NCBI GenBank assembly: GCA_029204225.1
Contig: CM055100.1
Span: 53,053,763 to 53,117,762 of the forward strand
DNA from: Diphasiastrum complanatum
Lineage: Eukaryota; Streptophyta; Lycopodiopsida; Lycopodiales; Lycopodiaceae
DNA length: 64,000 nt
Direction: 5' to 3'
In this document: in pieces, positions 34,031-46,200 of the stretch
Position numbering within the stretch: position 1 is the stretch's first letter
How the letters are laid out: the number at the start of each line of letters is the position of its first letter
Translations under genes and position numbers: made by a program
Notes under the pieces: model-generated
What the model saw: the letters and a program-made list of their open reading frames with translations, nothing else
The model's database searches: none
What the model was told of the DNA's origin: nothing

Positions 34031-34359
34031 ATGACTTGATCTTCTCTTTCAACCTGTTTCAATGCACAAAGCACTCCTTTGACCAACAACAAATGCTTTC
34101 AGAAGAAATCACCAAGATTTGAAACTATCTCACAAATTCTCTTCTAGCACTTATCCAAGCAAATCAACACATAGAATCATGGAATGTTGATCAACCTATG
34201 ATCTATCCTCAATCTAATGACTTTTGCCACTTCCTAAGATTGAAACACACTCAAATGAAGTCCAGCAACCTCACTAGCTATCCAATCAAAATTAGGGTCT
34301 TGACAAAATCACAAAAAATTGACTATTCCAAATCTACATGCAAATGTTAAGAATTTGAT

Positions 34360-34485
34360 ATAGGAAGAATCTAGAATGCACTACCACATCAAACCTACAA
34401 GGGGAAAACCACCAACCAACATTCACAGTGACAGCCATAAACAAGCAAGGTAACCAACGCCACCAAGAAGAGGGCAAGGGCAGAA
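34360..34485 (-). repeat. Copy of the copia LTR end, possible truncated 5' LTR
   Basis: A direct repeat of 30116-30239 (both contain CACTACCACATCA, GAAAACCACCAACCAAC and CACCAAGAAGAGGGCAAGG). On the minus strand the next bases are TATCAAATTC, a poor candidate primer site. The repeat is cut at 34485-34490, where a plus-strand copia RT fragment starts. Confidence 0.55.
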
Positions 34486-34489
34486 GAGG

Positions 34490-34628
34490 TCTAAAAGTTA
34501 TGAGATCACAGATTTAGGAGAAGCAATAAAATGCCTTGGGCTGGAAATCAGAAGAGATTGAATCAGAAGAGAAATGCATCTGAGCCAGTCAGAGTACGTC
34601 CAGAAAGTGCTGAAACAATACCGAATGT
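34490..34628 (+). pseudogene. Copia reverse transcriptase fragment
   Basis: The plus frame reads YEITDLGEAIKCLGLEI, a TGA stop at 34559, then MHLSQSEYVQKVLKQYRM. It matches the copia RT segment after YVDD (MKDLGE...LGI.I, L.Q..Y...L..F.M). The rest of that element is absent. Confidence 0.85.
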
Positions 34629-35596
34629 GGATGGAACAAGAAGAGAGGTTGCGACAACAGAGATCGGAGTGGGGGTTGCACGGAAGAGGAAGTGGCGATG
34701 GTTGATGGAGTGGTTAGTGTAGTAGTGGAGGCACGTCTTTGGGTAGCAGGTGGAGATGAGGATATAGAGGCAGTGCCACGCATTCGTTTGCTAGTCGTTG
34801 TGTTTATAACTGCAGGTTGGGAGGAGGTGGATGCTTGAGATGGTGGATAAAGGTTAGTGTGTGGCACGAGAGTAGACAAAAGGGATGAGCGTTGGAAACC
34901 GCGCACTTTCATCTCGAGAAGTGTGCAGGCAAAGTTACACAATAGGGGGCCTGCTACGATACGCTCATAGTTGTTGGGTTTGATGGAGTTGGTTAGTTCA
35001 CGAATAAGGAAGCTATGCCAGTCGTATGGCACAACTGAGGGGCCAGGGAATTCCAGAAAGGATTCCACTATCTAACTCAACAGCTTAGACTGGATTCTGT
35101 CCTTGCGAAATGTTGAAATAACTAGAAAGTTATTCAACAGATGTGCAGCCGCCTGAATGACGAATTTCATGATAGCATCTATTAGGTAACCATTGTTAGT
35201 CTAGATGGGGATTTCTGGTGCAGTTTGGGTGACGAAAGGTTTGATTTGAGTTTTGGCGTGGTGATGAGAGATGGGTTGACGATCACCGGACATAATGCGA
35301 ATGGTGACCATCGAGTCTGCGTTAATCCTGACCTTGTACGTGGTACCTTGGTACAGGAAGTGGAAGTGAGTCTTTTGCTCGTCCCAAGTGGCGTAAGCGT
35401 GAAGGGCGAGGCCCATGTTAATCTCAGAATGAAAAAGCGCCGGGTAAAAATCCATTGCCTCTAGAAGTGGGCCGGCTGTCTGCAACCATGGTTGGAGTAG
35501 AGCGTCAGAGGGTAAGGGCCAAATCTATGTGGCCTCAGGGATTTCACACTGGATAACCTGTTTGGTGCCAGAGTCTTCAAAGGGTGAGGAGGCCAT
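34589..35596 (-). pseudogene. Unrecognised retroelement-type ORF with in-frame TAG stops
   Basis: ATG at 35596 (MASSPFEDSGTKQVIQ). The frame continues to about 34589 with TAG codons (near 35526, at 35201, and near 35071). Recognisable stretches are MDFYPALFHSEINMGLALHA, FLIRELTNSIKPNNYERIV and LLCNFACTLLEMKVRGFQ, followed by a Ser/Thr/Pro-rich tail. It lies 3' of the integrase of the minus-strand Tat/Athila relative, where such elements may carry an extra ORF. No envelope signature, signal peptide or transmembrane segment is obvious, so I leave the function open. Confidence 0.45.
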
Positions 35597-35599
35597 GTT

Positions 35600-36788
35600 A
35601 GCGGTGATGATTAAAGGACGAAAAAGTAGAAAAAATGGTGGAAAGGATAAAAAGGTGTGGAACGATAGAAAATTGTGAATAACGAGTGCTGGATGACAAG
35701 TATTGTAGTTTAGAGCACAGATCGGTATTCAATATGAGCATATGATAGTTGGTAGGAAGTTTGGTTGCAAACGGAGAACTTGGTAATTTCAATGTAAATT
35801 TTGGCAAAGCTTCGCTAGCAAAGGTGACAAATGACTCGAATTCAGCCCTTATATAGCGGAATTTAGAGTGCATATTAGGTGAAATCCACTTTCCCTTGTT
35901 CAGTTCCACCCAAATTTTGGCAGGCACCTTCTTTGCAAAATTCTAAGACCTCAGGGAAGTCTGCGAGAGTTTAGAAGGTGATTTGACTGCCATGCGAAGG
36001 TTCTGTGAGGGTTCAGATTGTTTACGAGTATTCAACTCTCTTAGGAAGTGATCTCTCGCACAACTTGCTCCTGTGATTGGATTTTCAAGATCAGACCATA
36101 TAGACAGGCTAATTTCACTGCTCTCATTCCATTTAGGCACCTTTCAAGGGTTGGTAAGATGATCTTGATGCTCTACGAGGGTTCTGAAAATTCAGCTTCT
36201 AGGAACTCTCGTACACACTAAAAAATGGTGATTTCTCCATCAGGAACTCTCGTAGGGATTTTTATGGATGCATCTGGGTTAGATCTGGTGACTGTCCAAG
36301 TTTCAAGAGCTATCTCCAAGGGGATCTCAAAGAATTATGAAAAAAGTGCTCTTTCAGAGTGTTTTTTGATGAGATCTCAAGATTTTCTAATTTTTAATAT
36401 TTGAAAACTGGTAATCAACTTCATCCAGGCTTGATCTGACTGTTGGTAGTTCTCTGAAAGTTCTGAGGGATACTTGGTAATAGATCCATCAGTCAATATG
36501 ATGATATGCTTCTTTCTTGATCCTATCTGGATCTGGATCCTCCTTGGATTCTGATGGATCTAGTTTGATTTGGATTGATCTTCCTAGATCTAGTGGTGAT
36601 GGTTTAGCATAATAGCTTTTCGTAACATGCCATCACCAATCTGGATCTCTCTTAATGTGGTGGCCAGTACTTGTGCAACCGGCTACCGTTGATGGGTGTA
36701 TCGAATGGTGTTCCATCTAGCTTTTCTAAATTCACGGCTCTATGATTAGGAATTTCTTTGATCCGATAAGGACCTTTGCCTGTGAATT
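35600..36788. other. Spacer between the extra ORF and integrase of the minus-strand gypsy element
   Basis: Contains repeated phrases such as GGAACTCTCGTA (about 36202 and 36242) and GGGTTCTGAAAATTCAG-like text. Short minus frames (35598-35927, 35943-36140) are not recognisable. It probably belongs to the element's non-coding 3' part. Confidence 0.4.
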
Positions 36789-38483
36789 TTAACTTTCCCT
36801 TGATCGCCTTTGTTTATACATCAGGACCAGATCTCTGGAGCGAAGATCCTTCTTTTGTAACCTGCGATCATGCCATGCTTTGCGTCTTTCCTTTTCAGCT
36901 GCCAGTGCATGCACAATTAGTAAGTATGTTTCACAGAGTTTATGCAGAGCTTCGTGGCATAGTTGTAGAGATTTGGACTCATTAAGACGTTGCGTGGTAG
37001 CAATCCTTAATGAAGGAACTAGAAACTCTACTGACATTACAACATCCTGACCATATACCAGTTGAAAGGGTGTTTGATCAGTGTTTCCTTTATATGCTGT
37101 CCTCAATGCCCACAGAGCAGCATGCAACTTATGTTCCCAATCTGATATGCTAGCTTCAACTATTTTCGTGAGCACGCTACACAGGATCTTATTGGATGAT
37201 TATGCTTGCCCATTACCACAAGGATAATAAGGTGTACTGGTTCTGTGGATCACAAAGAATTCCTCCAATAGGACCTTGATGGTCTCATTGATGAAATGGC
37301 TTCCGCGATCGCTGACTAACTCCACCAAGCATCCGAAGCACACAATGATATTTTCATAAAGGAACTTGGCAGTGGTCCTAGCATCAGCTACTCTTACTGC
37401 CTTGGCTTCGACCCACTTGGTGAGGTAGTCTGTGGCTACGATTATGTATCGAGCCTGGGAGCTCCTTGCTGTAGGGTGAATTGGACCGATGTAATCCAAT
37501 CCCCACTTTTCGAATGGTGCTTGGACTAAGACCGGGTGCAGTAGGTCATAATTCAATCTCGTTGGCCTTCTCGCCCTTTGGCACACATCGCACTTTTTCA
37601 AGTATTCCTCTGTATCCTTATGAATCATTGGTCACCAACATCCTGATTGCAGGATCTTGCGAACTATAATGTCGGATGCAAAATGGCCTCCACCCATGCC
37701 TTCATGTGAAAGCGAAATGATCTGGGTGGCTTCATGAGGAAGAATACACCGTCGAGAATTCCGTCTGGTCCTCTTCGATACAACTGGCCGACAATCAGCT
37801 GATAAGGTCTAGCCTTCAAGATCAATTTCCGCTGTTCCGCCTTTGGTAGTGACTTGTCTGGTTGGCCCCGCATTAGATATTCAACAATGTTGGTAGCCCA
37901 TTATGGTACTGTGTCCACGTAAAATAAGACAGCATCTGCCAGTTCATCATCGAGTTGGGTTGCAATCTCCTTTTTCTTTATTCGTGACACATGATCTGCC
38001 ATGTAGTGTTGTTTTTCCTTGCGAACTACTATCCGAAAATCAAATTCCAACAACAGAAGTAGCCATCTGGTGATTCTTCCGGTGTTGCAAGTTTGATGGT
38101 CCATATAAAAAGCAAAATGTGTGGCCATCAGGTAGTGTCGAAATTTCTTAACCACATAGATCATCGCCAGTGCTTCCTGCTCTGTGGTTGAATAATTCAT
38201 TTCGGTATCACTGAGTTGTCGGCTTGCAAATCGGATTGTGTTCACCTGGCTAGATTAAGACTGCTCCAACTGCATACCTCGATGAGTCCGTATGCACGTG
38301 AAACTCAATGGACCAATTGGGTGGGCGTAAGATTGGTGTTGAAACCAATGCATCCTTAAGCTTCTGGAAGGCCTTTAGGGCTTCCTCGTTCCAATGTGGA
38401 TCCGTTGTGAGTTTGTAAATCGGTCGGGCTAACTCCGCAAAATCAAGAATGAAAATCCTATAACGTTTCCTGAAAGAGGACAA
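36789..38483 (-). pseudogene. pol: Tat/Athila-like RT end, RNase H and integrase
   Basis: On the minus strand: the RT end (FAELARPIYKLT, WNEEALKAFQKLKDAL), RNase H (HVHTDSSRYAVGAV, YSTTEQEALAMIYVVKKFRHYL, DHQ, then a short deletion before GRITRWLLLLLEFDF, and ADHVSRI), the integrase zinc domain (EYLKKCDVCQRARRP), and the core with GLDYIGPI and VSDRGSHF. At the third catalytic position, after NGQA, there is a TAA (37200-37202) where Glu is expected. The C-terminal part (37175-36789) reads HAALWALRTAYKGNTDQTPF. Gag, protease and most of RT are missing upstream: the leader homology ends at 38495, so a deletion joins leader to RT. Confidence 0.88.
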
Positions 38484-38494
38484 AAAGTTATCAG

Positions 38495-38722
38495 CTTTGA
38501 TGACGAGTTTTGCCTCCTTTTGACCAAAAATTTGACAGATTTGACCAATTTTTGTTGTTTTTTCTGATATCTCAGATACAAATGGATCTTAAGATTGGTG
38601 ATCTGAATAGCTCTCCCTGTTCCTCAAACATATTAGATTTCAAACAAGCAAATCTACTTGAATCAGGCAAAATCACTCCCAAAACTAACCCTAAATGCAG
38701 ATTTAACACTATTCATGCCACG
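38495..38722 (-). other. Leader remnant of the minus-strand Tat/Athila relative
   Basis: The reverse complement matches 21200-21430 of the plus-strand element (GTCAAATCTGTCAAATTT-type text, GATCTGAGATATCAGA, CGTGGCATGAATAGTGTTAA). The remainder of the leader resumes at 39853-39940 after the fold-back insertion. Confidence 0.85.
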
Positions 38723-39051
38723 ACACATTAGAGGAGTTCCAAATAAAAAAAAGACCCTTTAAGAATTGCCATGTAGTCTGCCCGAGTTGTAAACTCAGGC
38801 AGCCAAGTATAATATGACTAAAAATTTTAAAACAATAAATAACAAAAAAATAAAGAATAAAGAGTGTGATAAGAGTCTTGAAAAAATCAAAATTAAAGTA
38901 GGAGCATGCTGCAAATTTTTTTACAATTTATAATGTGATAAGTTTGAAAAAAAAAAACACCTTAAGATAAGTTAAGGCTTTAACTTGAAGAAAAAAAAAT
39001 TTTAAATTTTTAAATGATAAATTTAAGTTAACAAATGATAAGAGGGCGGGG

Positions 39052-39052
<1 letters not shown>

Positions 39053-39079
<27 letters not shown>
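39053..39079. repeat. (GA)n microsatellite in fold-back left arm
   Basis: About 13 GA units. Its counterpart in the right arm is the (GC)n(CT)n tract. Confidence 0.9.
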
Positions 39080-39082
<3 letters not shown>

Positions 39083-39419
39083 AGAATGAGAGGCATGCAC
39101 ACTTCGGGGCACGGGCCTTGTTGTCTTTATTGGTGCCATCTGCCCCTGCCCCCTGTCCAGGTGTCCCCCCCCCCTCGCCGTTCCGCTGGACTGAGCTGAT
39201 TGGTTGCGCCAGCATGCCCCGAGACATCCTGGTGCCCCCGAGAGGTCGCTAGCCTAGGCTCTCCAAGGGGGTGCGGCGTGCAGTATGGGCCACGAGGCCT
39301 CGGGGCCCGTGTAAAATCATTAAGTAATACGGGCCCTCGTGGCCCTCTTGAAGTTCATGGCCCTCTTGGAGGCACCAATAGGTCCCGGGGCATGCTCTTG
39401 CCAGCGCGTCTCTCAATCT

Positions 39420-39437
39420 CGGGGGGGGGGGGGGGGG
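39420..39437. repeat. G homopolymer
   Basis: About 17 consecutive G in the right arm, opposite a C-run (39167-39175) in the left arm. Confidence 0.9.
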
Positions 39438-39548
39438 AGGATGGGAAAGAGGGCGGTGTGTGCGACAACACATGGACAAAGGGCAGGTGGCCCCAATCAA
39501 ACAAATGTGTCCTGAACGGGGCCCGTGCCCCGAAGTGGGCGCGTGGTC

Positions 39549-39631
39549 CCGCGCGCGCGCGCGCGCGCGCTCTCTCTCTCTCTCTCTCTCTCACATTGCA
39601 TTCCCGCCCCCCCCCCCCCCCCCCCCCCCCC
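39549..39631. repeat. (GC)n-(CT)n and poly-C tracts
   Basis: Alternating GC (about 39549-39570), then CT (39571-39592), then a run of about 25 C (39606-39631). The alternating GC block is a potential Z-DNA former. Confidence 0.9.
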
Positions 39632-39940
39632 GCTCTTTTTGTTTTTCCAATGTTATTAATGTTGATTTTTTCTTTCCCTCTCCATGTTAAATCTTTATTT
39701 TAAAAAAATTTGCCTGAAATTTTTGGGTAGAATTTCACGTTACGTAAATGTACACATGTACAATAACTATTGGTCCAGAGCAAGCTTGAAAACTTGAAAA
39801 AAAATAAAAAGCATCTTTACAAAGGGTCTTTTTGAAACTTAGAACTCCTCTAATGAGATGCCTAATGCAAGCTAACCATCCACAACAAACATGCTGCAAA
39901 CTAAAACATTGGCGTAGCTCCCCGATGACGGTGCCAAAAT

Positions 39941-40655
39941 TGTAGTGGGTTTCTTTCCTTGCCTATCCTCAACCCAAGATCTAATCAATCTAGCATCAAG
40001 GAGATGAAGTTAGTTGTCACGCGTAGATTCGTTCCCATGAGAGCGATAGCATAATTCAGATTTCAGCATGAATGGAAGATCCAGATCTAACTCTAACATC
40101 CATTAACACTATGATCCACAATGAAGATAGCTTACTCTTTCTCTCTCTCCCTTTCTCTCTCATAAAAGTATAAAAACTTGCAATCCCAATAACAATCAAA
40201 TCCAACAATTAGCAAACACAATAAAAACATGAGAGATGGAGGAAAAGTGATAGAGAGCAAGGACATTCATAAATTCATTTCACAAGAGAACCAATCAGCT
40301 TCATTGAAATGAAGATATGTACATGTGTAGGAAACTCGAGTTGGTCCCTTTTTATAGTAGAGAGGACCCTGGCCTCTGAATCCCATTGGTCCATTTCTGC
40401 CTCCCTAATTATTCAAATTTAAAAAGAGTGAGAACTATCCAAAATTGGAGGGAAACCCAACTTTATTCACTAACTTGACATTTAGGCCCTGTGACATTAA
40501 AAGTCCCGCAAAAAGGCCGAAAGTCCTTTTATTGACTTTCAACTAATCAAATCTCTATGTGATCATCGGGTTGGACTTACACACGCAGGGTGCCAAATCC
40601 CTCTCACTTATTAACTAGGGTTAGGGTTTCCTTGGGATCCGCAAACCCTCCAACA
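39941..40655 (-). repeat. 5' LTR of the minus-strand Tat/Athila relative
   Basis: The reverse complement starts TGTTGGAGGGTTTGCGG at 40655 and ends CCCACTACA at 39941. It carries a TATAAAAA-type box (rc of about 40350-40355). It is about 40 bp shorter than the plus-strand LTR. No second LTR for this element is seen to the left, so it is 3'-truncated. Confidence 0.92.
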
Positions 40656-40667
40656 CTTCTATAGCAA

Positions 40668-40858
40668 GCTATCCAAAAGGCATCAACGTGCTCCTCATCA
40701 CTCTCATATGGGCTCCATGAAATGATAAAAACATCTCACTACCCCTATCAAGGTGGTTGCAAAAAACATCATTTCATGATGTGGATCTAAGATTTGGCTT
40801 ATATACCAGGCTATCCAAAAGCCATCAATGTGCTCATCGCTCTCATATGGGCCTCATG
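40668..40858. repeat. Direct repeat of about 50 bp, spaced 142 bp
   Basis: GCTATCCAAAAGGCATCAAC...CTCTCATATGGGCTCCATG at 40668 recurs at 40810 with small changes and a 3-bp deletion. It lies just outside the inverted LTR. Confidence 0.85.
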
Positions 40859-41337
40859 GTGACATCCACGTCATCATGAGGTCCATTTGAAATCCTAAGC
40901 TTGGGTGACAAGTAGATGCCACTTAGGCTGATTATCCACATTTTTGGAATTATCACACATTAATGTCCAAATTTTGGAAGCATACTCATTCATTAAATGT
41001 CTTTATAAACTTTATCCTCAAGACAATATGATTCTATTTGTAGATAATGATTTGGAAGCATTCATTGTAAATGTATTTCAATTTAATTTAGGTTCTATCA
41101 TCCGAGAATAATGTTTTGCACAAAATAGAATTTGATTTGTCAAGCACAACATATTCAACATGAGAATATTTTAGACAAAAGCTTAGTTCAATTTTTTGTG
41201 CCTACTATGATTTTGTATCAACCTTTTGTTCATCACTTGATGTGATTGACAATGATTGGTAAGCTAATTTAGCCTAGTCAACATGTACGATGAGTCGGCA
41301 CAACTACCAACACAATACATGTGGGAATGAGCTTGTT

Positions 41338-41435
<98 letters not shown>

Positions 41436-43220
41436 TTTTGGGGGAATGAATGACTAGAAAAGTATAGGTGGAATACAAATCATCATAGTACCAAAAAAGT
41501 AAGTTACATTATGTGGGAGCACAATGAGTTTTGGTAATGACCGACTGAATCCACACTAAACTAATAGCACAAAATCTGTACTGTCTAGCTAGAAAAATAT
41601 CGTTTGAGGATTGTGACATATCAAATGATGGCTCGAATATAAGATGTCCTTGGAATCTGAACATACGAGCTCTTGCAAGTTAATGGATACTAGATACTCA
41701 ATGGTGACAACTTCTTAATCAGTCATCATAGTTTTTGTGGTGCCTTCCAAGTTAAGTTGTTCAACTTTTGGTTGTTGTACTTCTTATTGGATTCAAAGTT
41801 GCCCATTAAGAGATTACTTCTTTCGTTCAATCGTAGCAAGCATAAGAACAAGTAGCTTCACTCACGCACATATATTATGCTAACATGAAGGTACTTCACT
41901 CAACACACTCGCCTCTCAATAAACTTTACACATTTCAAGAAGACGAGTGGGAGGAAGTGGAGTTCTATGGGGAGCAAGAAAGGCAGAATGATATGCTACT
42001 TTCTAGATACTTGAGTAAATCAAACACTCCCACTTAGATGCAGTACCAATTATTCCTAAACTCTTCTATTGTCATAAACATTGAAAGAACTTCTAACAAA
42101 CTTTGAATAAATGCCTCTCTATGGTGGTCTTTAGATGACAAAATATGTTCTGGATTTGAGTAAGAGAATAAATTTTCCCAGCATACCAAAATGGTTCTTC
42201 TTAGGCTGAAGCTGACGACTATTCTCTTGTTAACCAATGATTTGAGGACAGTAATCTGCATCATAATATGTGTTGTCATTATCAACTAATCTATTCTCAA
42301 AAGCACATGGGCAAACAGTGTCATATAAGTCTTTTAAAATCCGGTGAACATACAAACATTTTCCAGAGACCTGTTGAAATCCTCACAAGTGGATATTCAA
42401 ACTCTTTTGGTACTTGAAGTGGTATTAGAGTTCACTAAATCGATAAGCTTTGTTGCAGCTCATAGGAGTATTCAATGTTGACATACACTACCGATTTCTA
42501 TCATATTTGACAACTGTGACTTAAAGTCCCTTTATTTACAAAATCCTTTATCTACAAAATCTTATCATAACAAGCCTGTTTTGCCCAGAATGAGTCTTCA
42601 TACATTTCCTGTTCTGCCCAAGTAATTGCATTAACATTTGGTTCTCTATCAATATTGAATAGTCAATTTGATATATATAATACAATGATTCTCACAGCCA
42701 GACCCTTGATGCCTTAAACTAAATCCACCTTCACAAAAATTTTACTTCTGTAAACCCTACACACTGAGTCCTAATAAGATATTATTATTGGACCTCCATT
42801 TGACATCGTGTTGAATGCAACCTTACAAATATTTGAACATAGGAATGTTTAATGAGCACATAAAATTTGCCCTTCCAGCAACAAGTCGTTTTAATCATCT
42901 TGAAACAATATGGTATTGAAGATGTAAAGAGAAATTACCCATCCCTACAATTTGCAACAAGATGTAAAAGCTATAATGCTTTAGATAGTAATGATCTCAT
43001 AAATACACCACTGAAAGCTCCTAGTGTACACATAGCAAACATAATACAAGAGACAAGATAGGATCTGTCTATAAGATGTCCAAATTTTGACATGGGCTCT
43101 GCACATAGTCAACATACTTGAATGACTGCGTGCACAAGGGGTATATTGCCATCGTCAACAAAAAAAAACAAAAGCTTTCATGTATTAAGGATAGAATTAT
43201 TACCATGACTTAGAATGCCA
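40859..43220. other. Intergenic DNA and NLP 3' flank
   Basis: A (GT)n(GA)n tract is the only clear feature. The last few hundred bases before 43221 should contain the NLP 3' UTR. I see no other gene. Confidence 0.5.
41335..41431. repeat. (GT)n(GA)n compound microsatellite
   Basis: About 12 GT units followed by about 36 GA units. Confidence 0.95.
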
Positions 43221-46200
43221 TCATTCTCCTATTTTACTACAGCCACCATCCTTGTATTCTGGAGGGCTGCGGACCATCAGTCTAATGACATGTTCGCCAG
43301 TTGACTTCATGACTTCTATGCACTCTTTCAAATCTTCGTCACTTGCAAGCAGCACCCACTCTGCATCATCATCTCGATACTTCAGGTTCAGGGCATCCAA
43401 GCTTATATTTAACCTATTGGAAATCTCTTCTTGCAATCTCAGGAACTCATAGCTTGAAGCCATTTTGAACCTAACAGTGTCTGGCCCACAGGTTGCCTTG
43501 ATAGTCATGTATAAAGGAGCTTTTGGTGCAAGCTGTCCGTGAAATGGAGTACCTTCAACTTTATTTGAAACTGCGTGAGAACCACTGCTGTAGCGACTGG
43601 AGTGATTTTGAAGGGAACATGAGGTATCAGAATGCACATCAGCAGGATCTCCTATCAGACCATCAAAACCTTCGCAGGTTGGAACAGCCACCATACGTTG
43701 TGCTTGTTCAAATACATCAAAAAGGCTACATGTTAAATGACTGAAAGGACGTTCCTGTCTCAAATTGCTTATTTTTTCATCAAATGGAAGGCCATTCAAA
43801 GCTACCAGCGCTGCAATTGCACCATGCATACGTCCCTCCCATCTATTGGTTTGGATTCTATTGGAGCTTTCTCTGACAAACTCTTTCACAGGGATGAGGC
43901 TGCCTGTTTTAATGTTTGTCATATGATTCACTCTTGCCTGACATGTCTGTGTATTGAACTCTTCTTGCTTCGAAGCATGTGCATTACCAAGGCCATCACT
44001 CAGATTCGAGCCAGCTCGGCTCAGCATCTTAGGGATGGCTGTCATTTCAATATTGGAGCTTTGCTTGGATTGCTTTGTTTTATAATCTGATTTGCTACCT
44101 GTTTGACACGTCCCTGCATTTCTCAACTCAAGGTCACAAGGACATCCTAACATGCTGTCATGTGACTGACATTCAGTACGTATAGCAAACCCTGGTCGAG
44201 TACTCTCTCGAAAATTATGTGATTTATCAGCCACAAGCTGAGATCCCAACTCTGTTAGGCAATCAGGACTACTAGATATATCACTTGGAGGGGCACGGTC
44301 TTCACCCAGGGTTGTTCTTAACTCATTGGCTGCAGCTTTAGATGTTGATTTGGGAACAGTGACTGTGGGAGAAGCTATTGCAGCCGGAGGAGCCGTAACA
44401 ATAGGAGGTGAAACCAACACATTTGCCACTTCAGGATGCAAGGTCCTTGTTTTCAAGTGAGGTGGATCACAAGTCAAAGAAACTAACAAACTTCCTTGAG
44501 TTACAGCAGCTGGCACTGATACAAGGTCCCCAGCAAGAGCATTGAGCTTTGAAGCACCCTCAGAACCATTCAATGACTCTATAGCTCCTCGAAGCTTCTT
44601 CAAGGAGTGGCTCACCTTTTTGATCTTGCGGGATGGCCACCTTGAAATGCCATGTTGCCGGCAAATCCTTTTCAGAGTAGTAGGACACACTGTTATGGTG
44701 ATACAAGATGAGCTTCAGAAGTCAAAAATCCCAATTGTGAAAAGACTATCATTTTAGTTCTGCACTATGTAGTAAGTAGGTCTTCAGCAGGTTTCATGAA
44801 AAGTGAGAAAACATAACCAAGTTGCAATTTTAATTGGGAATTTTTTCCAATTTATGCTTGGTCTAACAAGCCTACTACTGACCAAATATGAGACATGACA
44901 CAGGCTAATACTGGCATTGTGAATGATGGCAACTAATTTCGTTATAGAGTAACTAAGGTCTTGCATTGAGATTGCACCAGATCCCCCATGAGCCATAACT
45001 CCTTAAGCGAGGTACCAACTATGTAGTCAAAAAAACGGAAATTTGAATTCTCATTGAGCTATTGAAAGGACATGTAAGCGCTAATGAAGGACCCAAATAC
45101 TTGAAATAAGTGTGATGAAGGAATAGCTTTTGGACTGTTCCTTCATGAACTAGAGACATATGAACAAGCATCTGCTAGTGAATGAATAAAACCAAGATCC
45201 TAAATTTTATCACTATATGCCATGTGAACTAATGATTGCTCTTTGTACTTGCTATCCTATAAATGAAAAACCTACAGACAATCAAGTGACGATGACCCAA
45301 AAGTCAAATAACTAGAATCAATTTATAGGTACAAGGTCATAAAATTCACTTAAAAACAGGTCTGACTGCCCAAAAATGTTGTTATACTTGACAGAGACTT
45401 ATGGTAAAATGTTCCATAAGTGATGCCCAGTCAAGAACAGACCAGCTTGCTCGTCAGTCTATTTGTGCTTTGATGGGTGGTTTTGTAAGTGATCTTAAAC
45501 CATATGATTCAGGCGCCAAAAAATTGGTTGGGTTCAAAATTCAAAAACGCATTAATGGACTTTCCCTCCATTATCATGCTATCAAAAGGTTATAAAAGAG
45601 GGCGCCACTATCAATGCCTTCACCACGCTTCCTCCTTCTCCTCCTCCTCTTCCTCATGCTTGCTTATGCATGGTAGCGCCCATCTACAATCTGTCTTTCA
45701 GCACCATCACACCTTACTCTTTCATTTCGTAAATGTTACTATTCTGATAGTATGAGGAAGGAATGCTTGTGTAGAGTGTTGGTTAGTCCTAAACCATGAG
45801 GTAAGGTGGGCGCTGGATCGCGATCCACGACATTTTTGGTTCAATATCATATGTTGGATGTTTTCCACTCCTTTCGTAAGGAAGAATAGGCTGTGAATCG
45901 CGATCTTCTACTCTTTAAACAATGTTTAAACGACGTATTCATCTATGCACTATATGTGCATTGTTGAAGTAAGTTATGAGCATACTGATCCAGCACTGGC
46001 TGCGCATTTCTACTCCTTTATGTACACAAACGGAAACATGTATATAGCTATATACTATAGCTGCACGGATCACCAATAGACTCGCTGGAGCAGCGACTAC
46101 ACCAGAACAGAAGGCTCGAATTTCTGTTCAAGGGATTGAAAAATTCAAGATCGAAGTTTACAGAAAATTTTGATACTAGATCGACTCGAAAAATTCTACA

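Larger units (their letters stand above)
38731..39850. mobile_element. GC-rich fold-back element inserted in a gypsy leader
   Basis: The left end GAGGAGTTCCAAAT...AAAGACCCTTT and the right end, read inward, GAGGAGTTCTAAG...AAAGACCCTTTG form about 30-bp inverted repeats flanked by TA on both sides. Both arms continue inward. The 18-mer CACTTCGGGGCACGGGCC at 39100-39117 is perfectly inverted at 39520-39537. AGCATGCCCCGAGAC (about 39211) pairs with GTCCCGGGGCATGCT (about 39382), and GGGCCACGAGG (39287) pairs with CCTCGTGGCCC (39335). The symmetry centre is near 39317. The arms include (GA)n, (GC)n(CT)n and G/C homopolymers. Homology of both flanks to the uninterrupted leader at 21.2 kb proves insertion. 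Confidence 0.8.

Noticed and set aside
34589-35596. Calling an envelope-like gene
   Set aside because: Position 3' of integrase would fit, but no signal peptide, transmembrane helix or cleavage site is visible.
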